Made by a program: the position numbers and the translations under genes. The notes beneath the pieces were generated by a model that had not been told where the DNA came from, ran no database searches, and saw nothing but the letters and a program-made list of their open reading frames with translations. A DNA stretch of 64,000 nucleotides from BCD1 sp965230565 (GTDB lineage: Bacteria; Bacteroidota; Bacteroidia; Chitinophagales; Saprospiraceae), in assembly GCA_965230565.1 (NCBI GenBank), contig CBDDLH010000016.1, positions 248,001 through 312,000 of the forward strand, in the 5' to 3' direction. Positions 8,236 to 16,309 of this stretch are shown piece by piece; the first letter of the stretch is position 1; the number at the start of each line of letters is the position of its first letter.

Positions 8236-9918
8236 ATGAAATTCAAGTTATTGGTATTTTTTGTGAGCCTCCTCGCCACAAATTTTATCTACGCGCAGAG
8301 TTCAACTCCTGAGAACTGGTTCAATCTGGACCCCAAAACAGACGGAGTTTCTGGATTGAGTACAGAAAAGGCTCATAAAGAGCTTTTGAAAGGAAAAAAA
8401 GGAGAAACGGTAATTGTTGCGGTTATTGATTCAGGTGTTGATTTTGATCATGAAGACCTTAAAGATGTAATGTGGGTCAATAAAGGCGAAATCCCTGGAA
8501 ATGGTATTGATGATGATAAAAACGGTTACATCGATGATATTCATGGATGGAACTTCATTGGTGGTAAAGATGGCAAAAACGTCAATGCGGAGAACCTCGA
8601 AGTAGTTCGTGTTTATAATCAACTGAAAGCCAAGTATGAGGGTAAGGATGTTGATAAACTTTCCAAAAAGGAAAAGAAAGAATACGACACTTACAAAGAG
8701 TATGAAAAAGCTATCAACGATAAGCGTGAAAAAGCAGGACCTCAGTTACAGCAGTTCGAAATGATTCTCGAAGGTGTGATGAATCTTGCAAAAGCCATTG
8801 GAAAGGAACCTGCTGATATTGTAGCTGATGACCTGAAAGATTTTAAATCTGATGATCAGATGTTGTCCGGAATGGCTTCAAACCTTTACAACTACATGAA
8901 AGAAGGTGCAACTTACCTCGATATCATTGATGAGTTAAAAGGAGCTAAGCATTATTATGGCGATCAGTATAACTACAACTACAATCCTGATTTTGATGCT
9001 CGTCATATTGTTGGTGACAACCTTGAAGACAAAAACGAGCGCTACTATGGTAATAATGACGTTGAAGGCCCGGACGCATTCCACGGAACCCACGTAGCCG
9101 GTATCATTGCAGCCGCAAGAGACAATGACCTTGGAATCAAAGGTGTTGCTAATAACGTACTGATTATGTCTGTACGTACGGTGCCTAATGGAGATGAAAG
9201 AGATAAGGATGTTGCCAATGCTATTCGGTATGCAGTTGACAACGGAGCTACCGTAATTAACATGAGTTTCGGAAAGTCTCCTTCTCCTTATAAAGAAGTT
9301 GTGGATGATGCTGTTCGTTATGCGGCTAAAAACGACGTATTGCTCGTACACGCAGCAGGTAACGACGGCAAAGAAGTTAAATTTGATAATAACTATCCTA
9401 ACGACAAATACCTCAAGCGTAAATTGTTCCGCCCTAAAATGGCAGAGAACTGGATTGAAGTAGGTGCTATCGGTCCTGAAATGGATGAAAAAATGACTGC
9501 TTCCTTCTCTAACTACAGTGCTACTAACGTAGATGTATTTGCACCGGGAGAAAAGATTAATTCTACTGCTCCAGGCGATGTTTATAAGAATGCTCAGGGA
9601 ACAAGTATGGCTTCCCCAATGGTTGCGGGTGTAGCTGCATTGCTTCGTTCTTACCATCCTGATTTGACAGCTGAGCAGGTTAAGCAGATCATCATGGATT
9701 CTGCTGTGCCTCAGACACAACTTGTTGAGTTGCCGGGTGATGGTGAAAAGAAAGTTTCCTTTAAGAAACTAAGTGTTACAGGAGGTATTGCCAATACTTA
9801 CAACGCCCTTAAAATGGCTGAAAATGTCAAAGGAAAGAAAAAGACAAAAAAGTCTTCAGGAAGCGCTGGTGGCGGTAAGGCAACCAAAGATGGTAAAAAA
9901 GCTAAACCAAAGGCATAA
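8236..9918 (+). CDS. Exported subtilisin-like serine protease (S8 family)
   Basis: A 560-residue protease using the ATG at 8236, which gives a clean signal peptide MKFKLLVFFVSLLATNFIYA before QSS; an earlier in-frame start at 8173 would add 21 polar residues and spoil it. The catalytic triad is Asp65 (VIVAVIDSGVDFDHEDL), His283 (FHGTHVAG) and Ser457 (GTSMASPMVAG); the oxyanion-hole Asn sits in LLVHAAGNDG. Between Asp and His there is a large charged, helix-prone insertion (about residues 110-270). The tail is lysine-rich (GKKKTKKSSGSAGGGKATKD) and there is no T9SS sorting domain, so the protein is probably periplasmic or membrane-associated. It stands alone with a strong terminator behind it. 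Confidence 0.92.
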   Translation: MKFKLLVFFVSLLATNFIYAQSSTPENWFNLDPKTDGVSGLSTEKAHKELLKGKKGETVIVAVIDSGVDFDHEDLKDVMWVNKGEIPGNGIDDDKNGYIDDIHGWNFIGGKDGKNVNAENLEVVRVYNQLKAKYEGKDVDKLSKKEKKEYDTYKEYEKAINDKREKAGPQLQQFEMILEGVMNLAKAIGKEPADIVADDLKDFKSDDQMLSGMASNLYNYMKEGATYLDIIDELKGAKHYYGDQYNYNYNPDFDARHIVGDNLEDKNERYYGNNDVEGPDAFHGTHVAGIIAAARDNDLGIKGVANNVLIMSVRTVPNGDERDKDVANAIRYAVDNGATVINMSFGKSPSPYKEVVDDAVRYAAKNDVLLVHAAGNDGKEVKFDNNYPNDKYLKRKLFRPKMAENWIEVGAIGPEMDEKMTASFSNYSATNVDVFAPGEKINSTAPGDVYKNAQGTSMASPMVAGVAALLRSYHPDLTAEQVKQIIMDSAVPQTQLVELPGDGEKKVSFKKLSVTGGIANTYNALKMAENVKGKKKTKKSSGSAGGGKATKDGKKAKPKA

Positions 9919-9954
9919 TTACTGCCTTAATAAGAGCTTAAATTAATACCTTTT

Positions 9955-9995
9955 CGGGTGTTTTGGGGGTCGTTCCAAAACACCCGATTTTTTTT
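9955..9995 (+). terminator. Intrinsic terminator after the S8 protease
   Basis: A perfect 12-bp stem CGGGTGTTTTGG / CCAAAACACCCG (9955-9966, 9975-9986) with an 8-base loop, followed by A and a run of eight T. It lies 36 bases past the protease stop. Confidence 0.93.
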
Positions 9996-10106
9996 GATAT
10001 ATTGCTTTGTGAAATATGAAGGATTCTTAATGTTTACTTAACATTAGAAACTACTTATTTTCCGTTTTCTTACGTAAAATTGCGTTTTAATAAACCAACG
10101 CAAATC

Positions 10107-12371
10107 ATGGGTACGATTTTTTTGATATTGGTTGTTGTTCTCTTCGTCTTAGCCATATCAGATCTTATTGTAGGTGTTAGTAACGACGCTGTAAATTTTC
10201 TCAATTCAGCCATTGGTTCTAAAGCGGCAGCATTTCGTACCATAATGATTATCGCCACCCTGGGTATTCTGGTTGGAGCCAGTTTCTCAAGCGGCATGAT
10301 GGAAGTAGCCCGGAAAGGAATTTTCCATCCCCAACACTTTTTCTTCAGTGAGATTTTGATCATTTTTCTGGCGGTTATGATAACCGATGTCATTCTGCTG
10401 GACCTTTTCAATACCTTCGGAATGCCGACATCAACAACGGTATCCATCGTATTTGAATTATTGGGTGCGGCTGTTGCGATATCAATGATCAAGGTAAATG
10501 GTGACAACCCTCTGGGACACCAGATGGGCGACCTGATCAATTCTACCAAGGCATTGGCCATCATCTCCGGAATTTTGTTGTCGGTAATATTTGCGTTTAT
10601 CAGTGGTCTGATAGCCCAGTTTTTCGGCCGGCTTGTTTTTACTTTTGAGTATGAAAAGAAACTGAAATACCTTGGATCCATCTGGGGAGGATTGGCCATC
10701 ACAGCTATCACCTATTTTATTTTGGTAAAAGGTGCTAAGGGTACTTCATTCATTTCTGTTGAAACAGCTGCTTACATCCAGGAAAACACCATGCGAATCA
10801 TTCTTTTTAGTCTGGTTGTCTGGACTGTGTTATTACAGATTATTTACCTGATATTCAGGATCAATATTTTGAGAATCGTCGTTTTGATCGGAACCTTCGC
10901 TTTGGCTATGGCCTTTGCAGGAAATGACCTTGTCAATTTCATTGGGGTTCCTTTGGCTGGTTATGAAGCTTTCAGAGAGTGGTCAGCTCAAACGGCTGTG
11001 GCTGCAGATGCATATTTGATGTCAGGGCTTGCCGGTGCTGTGAAGACTCCGACAGTTTTCTTACTCATGGCCGGAGCTATTATGGCTGTTACCCTGTGGT
11101 TTTCTAAAAAAGCCCGTTCTGTTACCGAAACCGAAATCAATCTGGCGAAACAGGATGTTGGTTATGAGCGATTTGAATCATCGATTGTTTCCCGCTTTTT
11201 GGTCCATACTTTCTCAGGATTGAGCAGCTTCATGGAAAAAGTTTTGCCAAATTCCTTGAGGCGGTGGATGGAAACCAGGTTTGACCGAACTAATCTGAAG
11301 GTCAATGGAGATGCTCCTTCCTTTGATATGCTCAGAGCTTCCGTCAACTTATTTATGGCGAGTATATTGATCTCTTATGCCACCGCACAAAAACTTCCGC
11401 TCTCTACAACCTATGTTACGTTCATGGTAGCGATGGGCTCTTCACTTGCTGATGGTGCCTGGGGCAGAGAAAGTGCAGTTTATAGAATCTCAGGAGTATT
11501 ATCTGTAATCGGAGGCTGGTTTTTTACAGCATTTTCGGCTTTTTCTCTAGCGTTTGGAATGGCTATGTTGTTCCATTATGGCGGCACTATTGGAATTTTC
11601 GCCATGGTTGTTATTGCTGGTTTAATGGTATTCAGGACCCATGCCCTTCATCGCCGCAGAGAACAGAAAAAAGGAGCTATGTTGGATGAAGTTGAACCAG
11701 AACAAATCAATAGGGAACAGCTGGTCGGTAAGAGTCAAAAATATTTGCTTTATGTTTTGGAAAGTGTGGAGGAAGTTCTGGCGGGCTACCTGAACGGATT
11801 GGCCAAGGAGGATCGAAAATTATTGAGAAAAGCTCATGAGGACTTTGAAATAGTCTATGAAAAGACAACGACTTTAAAGAAAAGTCTCAATAGGACCGTC
11901 GACCGATTGTCTGAACATGCTCTGGAATCCGGGTATTTTTATGCCAGAGTTCTGGAAAACCTCAGAAATGTTGCTAACAGTACCTATTTTATCATTTCTC
12001 CAAGTTTTAAACACGTCAATAATAATCATAAACCACTTACAGCGGATCAGCACAAAGAACTTATTGGCATCAATAAAGAAATCACGGAATTTCTTGTGGA
12101 GGCCAGGACAAACATCAAAGAAGGCACTGAAGTCCCGTCTGAACAACTCAAAAAAGAGCGGGACGACATTCTCCTGCTCATGAGATCCTGTAGGAAAAAT
12201 CAAATCAAGCGGATCAAAACCGGCACTGTTGGAACCAGAAACAGTATGCTGTTTTTTGGATTATTGGAGGAGTCCAAAAACCTTGTTTTGTTTACCAGTA
12301 GTTTATTGAAATCGCATAGAGATCTCATTGATGCTACCAGTGGTAAGACCGTTGAGGAGGAGGACGTTTAA
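10107..12371 (+). CDS. Inorganic phosphate transporter, PiT family, with PhoU-like tail
   Basis: A protein of about 754 residues. The membrane part (about residues 1-530) carries two PiT signatures: VGVSNDAVNFLNSAIGSKAA near the N-terminus and AFAGNDLVNFIGVPLAGYEA in the middle, plus FGMPTSTTVSIVFEL and KLPLSTTYVTFMVAMGSSLADGAWGRESAVYR. It should import phosphate with H+ or Na+ across the inner membrane. A cytoplasmic C-terminal domain (about 545-754) is charged and helical, with KAHEDFEIVYEKTTTLKKSL, resembling PhoU-type four-helix domains that control phosphate transport. The ATG at 10107 is preferred over an upstream TTG at 10080 because it places the first helix at the usual distance. No other pho gene is nearby. 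Confidence 0.9.
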   Translation: MGTIFLILVVVLFVLAISDLIVGVSNDAVNFLNSAIGSKAAAFRTIMIIATLGILVGASFSSGMMEVARKGIFHPQHFFFSEILIIFLAVMITDVILLDLFNTFGMPTSTTVSIVFELLGAAVAISMIKVNGDNPLGHQMGDLINSTKALAIISGILLSVIFAFISGLIAQFFGRLVFTFEYEKKLKYLGSIWGGLAITAITYFILVKGAKGTSFISVETAAYIQENTMRIILFSLVVWTVLLQIIYLIFRINILRIVVLIGTFALAMAFAGNDLVNFIGVPLAGYEAFREWSAQTAVAADAYLMSGLAGAVKTPTVFLLMAGAIMAVTLWFSKKARSVTETEINLAKQDVGYERFESSIVSRFLVHTFSGLSSFMEKVLPNSLRRWMETRFDRTNLKVNGDAPSFDMLRASVNLFMASILISYATAQKLPLSTTYVTFMVAMGSSLADGAWGRESAVYRISGVLSVIGGWFFTAFSAFSLAFGMAMLFHYGGTIGIFAMVVIAGLMVFRTHALHRRREQKKGAMLDEVEPEQINREQLVGKSQKYLLYVLESVEEVLAGYLNGLAKEDRKLLRKAHEDFEIVYEKTTTLKKSLNRTVDRLSEHALESGYFYARVLENLRNVANSTYFIISPSFKHVNNNHKPLTADQHKELIGINKEITEFLVEARTNIKEGTEVPSEQLKKERDDILLLMRSCRKNQIKRIKTGTVGTRNSMLFFGLLEESKNLVLFTSSLLKSHRDLIDATSGKTVEEEDV

Positions 12372-12436
12372 TACCTAAAACAAGCTTTGTTCCACGTTTA
12401 GGCAATCTGAAATCAACCGAAATTCAAATTTGTTGT

Positions 12437-12444
12437 TATTTTTG
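12437..12444 (+). promoter_or_regulatory. Candidate -7 box for the gene at 12463
   Basis: TATTTTTG fits TAnnTTTG and ends 18 bases before the ATG at 12463. A matching -33 TTG is not evident. Confidence 0.45.
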
Positions 12445-12462
12445 ATCAACAATTGATCATTC

Positions 12463-12945
12463 ATGACTAATACAATAATTGATTTACCGGAAATTTCCCG
12501 GGTTTGGATTTATCAGAATAAAGGGCCTATTTCAGGATCCGATTTACCAGCAATTAGCAAAGCTGTAGATGACTTTGCCCGTCAATGGGTTAGCCATAAT
12601 CAGCAAATGAATGCAAGAGGAATTGTTTTGCACGAACGCTTTATTGTGCTTTTGGCAGATGAAAGCAGGGTAGGAGCAGGAGGTTGCTCTATTGACAGTT
12701 CAGTTCATTTTATTAAAGGTTTGGAGCAGCAATACGGACTTGATCTTTTCGATCGAATGACCTTTTCTTATAAAAGCCGGGAAGGCGTTCAAACGGTTGA
12801 CAGGGAGACTTTTGCCAATCTCTACCAAAATGGGGAGATTACCGATGATACCATCGTATTCGATACATTGGTAAATACTAAAGGAGCTCTTGACAGAGAG
12901 TTTGAAAAAAGATTGGAAGATAGCTGGCACAAGCGGATGGTTTAA
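12463..12945 (+). CDS. Conserved Bacteroidota protein of unknown function
   Basis: A 160-residue soluble protein without signal peptide, helix or ATPase motifs. It resembles a family found throughout Bacteroidota that databases often label 'ABC transporter ATPase'; no Walker A or B motif is present, so that label is unsupported here. Features I recognise from the family are SRVWIYQ near the N-terminus, a central cysteine motif GAGGCSIDSSVHFIKGLE (about residues 70-87), a TIVFDTLVN strand and a C-terminal SWHKRM. The single conserved Cys next to Ser/Asp could be functional. A candidate promoter is immediately upstream, and the TRAP permease gene follows 33 bases later, so the two may be co-transcribed. 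Function unknown. Confidence 0.8.
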   Translation: MTNTIIDLPEISRVWIYQNKGPISGSDLPAISKAVDDFARQWVSHNQQMNARGIVLHERFIVLLADESRVGAGGCSIDSSVHFIKGLEQQYGLDLFDRMTFSYKSREGVQTVDRETFANLYQNGEITDDTIVFDTLVNTKGALDREFEKRLEDSWHKRMV

Positions 12946-12978
12946 GATGAGCAATGATAAAACCTAAAACTGACTACC

Positions 12979-14277
12979 ATGGAATTTCTCGCCATCATTT
13001 TATTCATCAGCATTTTTGTGTTGATCTTATATGGCTTCCCGGTTTCCTTCACGCTGGGTGGAATTTCCATGATATACGCCATTTGTTTTTTGCCCTGGGA
13101 AAGTTTTACGGCCCTTCCTCCAAGGGTTATGGGTGTGATGAGTAATTATGTATTGCTTGCCGTTCCGTTATTCATTTTCATGGGCATAATGCTGGAGAAG
13201 TCCGGTCTGGCCGAAGGCTTATTGGAAACGATGGCTGTATTATTTGGCCGACTGAAAGGTGGTTTGGCTATTTCGGTGACCATTGTTGGAGCATTGCTGG
13301 CAGCATCGACGGGTATTGTTGGCGCAACGGTGATCACCATGGGGTTGATCAGCTTGCCTACGATGTTGAAAAGAGGTTATAAAAAAGAATTAGCTACCGG
13401 AACCATTGCAGCCTCAGGGACCCTGGGACAAATTATTCCACCTTCGGTAGTTTTGGTCCTCCTGGGAAGTGTACTGAATGTATCCGTAGGAAAGCTTTTC
13501 TCTGCGGCCCTGGTTCCCGGAATTTTACTTGTTGTTTTATATATCATTTATATCCTCATTGCAGCCCACCTCAGACCGAATTGGGCGCCAGCTGTTTCTG
13601 AGGAAGAACTGGCGGCTTTTAAAGAAAAAGATTTTGCCAAAAAAGTATTTATAGCCTTCTTCTTACCCTTTTTACTCATCATTGCGGTCCTCGGTTCGAT
13701 TTTTGCAGGAATTGCCTCCCCAACGGAAGCTGCAGCTGTCGGAGCGCTTGGAGCTACTTTGCTAACTGTTTCCCAAAGAAAATTCAATCTGGATATACTC
13801 AAAAAAGTCATGAGGGAAACTACCCACTTGACGAGTATGGTATTTCTGATCCTTCTCGGAGCTACCACCTTCTCTTTTGTGTTCCGGGAAATGGGAGGAG
13901 ATATCTACCTGGTTGACCTTATCAAAGGTTCCAACTTGTCGGCTATGGGCTTTTTACTGATGGTCATGATCGTAGTATTCATTTCCGGATTCTTTATTGA
14001 TTTCATTGAGATCATTTTCATAATCGTTCCTATTGTAACTCCTATTTTCATTGAATTCGAAGTAAATCTGATCTGGATAGGTGTATTACTGGCCCTTAAC
14101 CTGCAAACTTCATTTTTATCTCCTCCCTTTGGCTTTTCCTTGTTTTACCTAAAAGGTGTTGCTCCCAAAGGAGTTACAACAGGACATCTTTACAGAGGTA
14201 TTATTCCATTTGTTTTGATTCAGTTGATTTTCTTACTGGCTGTGGTCTTTTTCCCGGAGATTTTATTCTGGAATTAA
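12979..14277 (+). CDS. TRAP transporter large permease subunit (DctM-like)
   Basis: A 432-residue polytopic membrane protein (about 12 helices) of the DctM family, which translocates carboxylates with a Na+ gradient together with a small permease (DctQ) and a periplasmic binding protein (DctP). Conserved stretches are LYGFPVSFTLGG, AVPLFIFMGIMLEKSGLAEGL, ATVITMGLISLPTMLKRGY, SGTLGQIIPPSVVLVLLG and FIDFIEIIFIIVPIVTPIF. No DctQ-like gene adjoins it, which is unusual. A TakP-like binding protein is encoded at 23152-24267, about 9 kb away. The 60-residue protein downstream is far too small to be DctQ. The ATG at 12979 gives a normal N-terminus (MEFLAIILFISIFVLILYGF). Confidence 0.92.
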   Translation: MEFLAIILFISIFVLILYGFPVSFTLGGISMIYAICFLPWESFTALPPRVMGVMSNYVLLAVPLFIFMGIMLEKSGLAEGLLETMAVLFGRLKGGLAISVTIVGALLAASTGIVGATVITMGLISLPTMLKRGYKKELATGTIAASGTLGQIIPPSVVLVLLGSVLNVSVGKLFSAALVPGILLVVLYIIYILIAAHLRPNWAPAVSEEELAAFKEKDFAKKVFIAFFLPFLLIIAVLGSIFAGIASPTEAAAVGALGATLLTVSQRKFNLDILKKVMRETTHLTSMVFLILLGATTFSFVFREMGGDIYLVDLIKGSNLSAMGFLLMVMIVVFISGFFIDFIEIIFIIVPIVTPIFIEFEVNLIWIGVLLALNLQTSFLSPPFGFSLFYLKGVAPKGVTTGHLYRGIIPFVLIQLIFLLAVVFFPEILFWN

Positions 14278-14330
14278 TCAGTAAATCCTTACCTTAATGG
14301 TTTTATATTTTCAACCAATTCATATCTGAT

Positions 14331-14513
14331 ATGGCACAAAAACCATTCCAGCGGATTTTTTTTATCGGCATCATTCTCATAGCTCTCGGAGTGAGTTTTA
14401 ATACCACTTTGAAAGATTCCCTGGGGAGTTTGGGAACAGTTATGATAGCCCTGGGAGGATTGTTTTTTATTGCGGCAATGGCAGAAAAACGAAAAATGGA
14501 AAAGGAAGAATAA
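14331..14513 (+). CDS. Small two-helix membrane protein
   Basis: A 60-residue frame in good context: 53 bases after the TRAP permease and 18 bases before the next gene in the same direction. The product has two hydrophobic segments (about residues 10-26, IFFIGIILIALGVSF, and 33-50, LGTVMIALGGLFFIAAM) and a strongly charged tail, EKRKMEKEE. I do not recognise a family. Position and clean topology favour a real gene over a chance frame, but there is no homology-based support. Confidence 0.6.
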   Translation: MAQKPFQRIFFIGIILIALGVSFNTTLKDSLGSLGTVMIALGGLFFIAAMAEKRKMEKEE

Positions 14514-14531
14514 AACCATATTTTAAATCAG

Positions 14532-16265
14532 ATGAAAACAAAACACCTCGCTTCTCCATTCTCCCTGGGTGCTATATGCTTTATTATCATAATTTCTCTG
14601 GGGTTTAGGTTATATAATTCAGATTTGCACCCCGATAAATCGCTTAATGTTCTCACCTGGGATGCTCTGGGTTATTATATATACCTTCCGGCTACTTTCA
14701 TTTACGGGGATATTACGGAATTGGAGTGGTATTCAAAAATTGAAAAAGAATACGGAGCCAGTGGTGGAGGCGAATTATACCAGGCGAATCTGCAGGAGTC
14801 CGGTAAATATGTTTTTAAGTATCTCGGCGGTGTAGCCATAATGGAAAGTCCATTCTTTTTTGCAGCTCACATGTATGCAAAAAACAGCTCCTTTCCAGCA
14901 GATGGATTTTCTAAGCCCTATCAGTACGGGATAGCCTTTGGAGCGATTTTCTATGCGGTTTTTGCGCTTTTCCTTTTGAGGAAGATATTATTGCGTTTTT
15001 TTGATGACAGGACCACCGCTTTCACCCTGTTGTTACTGACCCTTGCCAGTAACTGGGTTCAATATATCGCAGTTGATGGAGCATTAAGTCACAGTTATAT
15101 CTTTCCGCTTTATGTGCTAATTATTTATCTATCGATGGTTTGGCATGAAAACCCAAAACTGTATATAGCCATGGCCATCGGTTTAATAATTGGGCTGGCA
15201 ACAATTTGTCGGCCAACAGAACTGATCATGGTTTTTATTCCATTTTTTTGGAATACGCATACAAAGGAACAGGCTTCGAAAAAGTGGATACAAGTAAAAA
15301 GTCATAAGTGGCATGTTCTGGCAGCGATGATATTTGGGTTGTTAGGAATTTTGCCTCAACTGCTTTACTGGTTTTACAGTACCGGAGATTTTATTCATAA
15401 TGTCGGCAGCAAATGGAGTTTTTTGTCCCCGTTTTTCAGGGTCCTGTTTGGCTGGGAAAAGGGATGGTTTATTTATACACCGGTAACCATTCTTTTTGTT
15501 GCCGGATTGTTCTTTTCCAGATCTTATCCGTTTAAAAAATCTGTGATCATTTTTTGTTTGTTCAACATATGGATCATTATTTCCTGGTTTCACTGGCGAT
15601 ATGGTGCAAGTTATTCCACCCGGGCGCTTGTTCAGAGTTATCCTGTGTTTGCTCTTGGATTAGCAGCTTTGATTAGCTGGGTTATTCAAAAAAAATGGCA
15701 ACCATACCTTTGGGTAGTGGCATTGACTTTAATTTTTATAAATCTTTTTCAAACCTGGCAATATGATGAAGACATCCTCCATTCAGATCATATGAACAGA
15801 CGGTATTATGGAAAAATTTTCCTGGATCCAAAGCCTTCTGCCTTGGAAATGAGTTTATTAGATACAAAATACTGGGTGAAAAATGAAGATCGTCTAAACC
15901 ATAAAACAATTTATCAGTCTCAAAATCCTTTTCCCTGGCAATCAACCATAGAAATTCCATTAAATAATCGAATTCATAATATTCCGCTTAGAGAACATTG
16001 GTTAAAAATTCAATTATCACTAAAATGCAGTGAAATCCCTGCCGGAGTATTTATCAAATCTTTGATTGAGAAAGGATCAGGTTTACCGATTACCTCCAGC
16101 ATTAGACTTTATAGACCTTTGTACAAAGCAGGTGAATGGAATGAATATTCGTTTTATTTGAACCTGCCTGAAAACACCCAAAATACTTTATTAAATGTAG
16201 GGCTGGAAGGTATGGGAAATAATACATTTTACTGTAAAAACTTTTACGTAGAATACCTTTTTTAG
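14532..16265 (+). CDS. GT-C-like integral membrane glycosyltransferase
   Basis: A 577-residue protein with one N-terminal helix, a long extracytoplasmic loop, about nine further helices up to residue 410, and a soluble C-terminal domain of about 160 residues. The first loop holds an acidic motif in NVLTWDALGYYIYLP, where GT-C enzymes keep their catalytic Asp/Glu. FRVLFGWEKGWFIYTPVTIL and SWFHWRYGASYSTRALVQ resemble the later helices of family 39-like mannosyl- or arabinosyltransferases. Such enzymes move a sugar from a polyprenyl-phosphate donor to lipid or protein outside the membrane. Donor and acceptor cannot be told. It follows the two-helix protein closely and precedes the GH38 gene by 44 bases. 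Confidence 0.6.
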   Translation: MKTKHLASPFSLGAICFIIIISLGFRLYNSDLHPDKSLNVLTWDALGYYIYLPATFIYGDITELEWYSKIEKEYGASGGGELYQANLQESGKYVFKYLGGVAIMESPFFFAAHMYAKNSSFPADGFSKPYQYGIAFGAIFYAVFALFLLRKILLRFFDDRTTAFTLLLLTLASNWVQYIAVDGALSHSYIFPLYVLIIYLSMVWHENPKLYIAMAIGLIIGLATICRPTELIMVFIPFFWNTHTKEQASKKWIQVKSHKWHVLAAMIFGLLGILPQLLYWFYSTGDFIHNVGSKWSFLSPFFRVLFGWEKGWFIYTPVTILFVAGLFFSRSYPFKKSVIIFCLFNIWIIISWFHWRYGASYSTRALVQSYPVFALGLAALISWVIQKKWQPYLWVVALTLIFINLFQTWQYDEDILHSDHMNRRYYGKIFLDPKPSALEMSLLDTKYWVKNEDRLNHKTIYQSQNPFPWQSTIEIPLNNRIHNIPLREHWLKIQLSLKCSEIPAGVFIKSLIEKGSGLPITSSIRLYRPLYKAGEWNEYSFYLNLPENTQNTLLNVGLEGMGNNTFYCKNFYVEYLF

Positions 16266-16309
16266 GGCCGGCTTTTTTAGTAACTTTCAAGCTAATAAAT
16301 GCCCTGATT

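Noticed and set aside
8935..9720. 261-codon minus-strand frame
   Set aside because: Antisense of the S8 protease catalytic domain, whose triad is intact on the plus strand.
10070..10711. 213-codon minus-strand frame
   Set aside because: Antisense of the phosphate transporter; no family resemblance.
14331..14513. Idea that the 60-residue membrane protein is the missing TRAP small permease
   Set aside because: DctQ proteins have about four helices and 150 or more residues; this has two helices.
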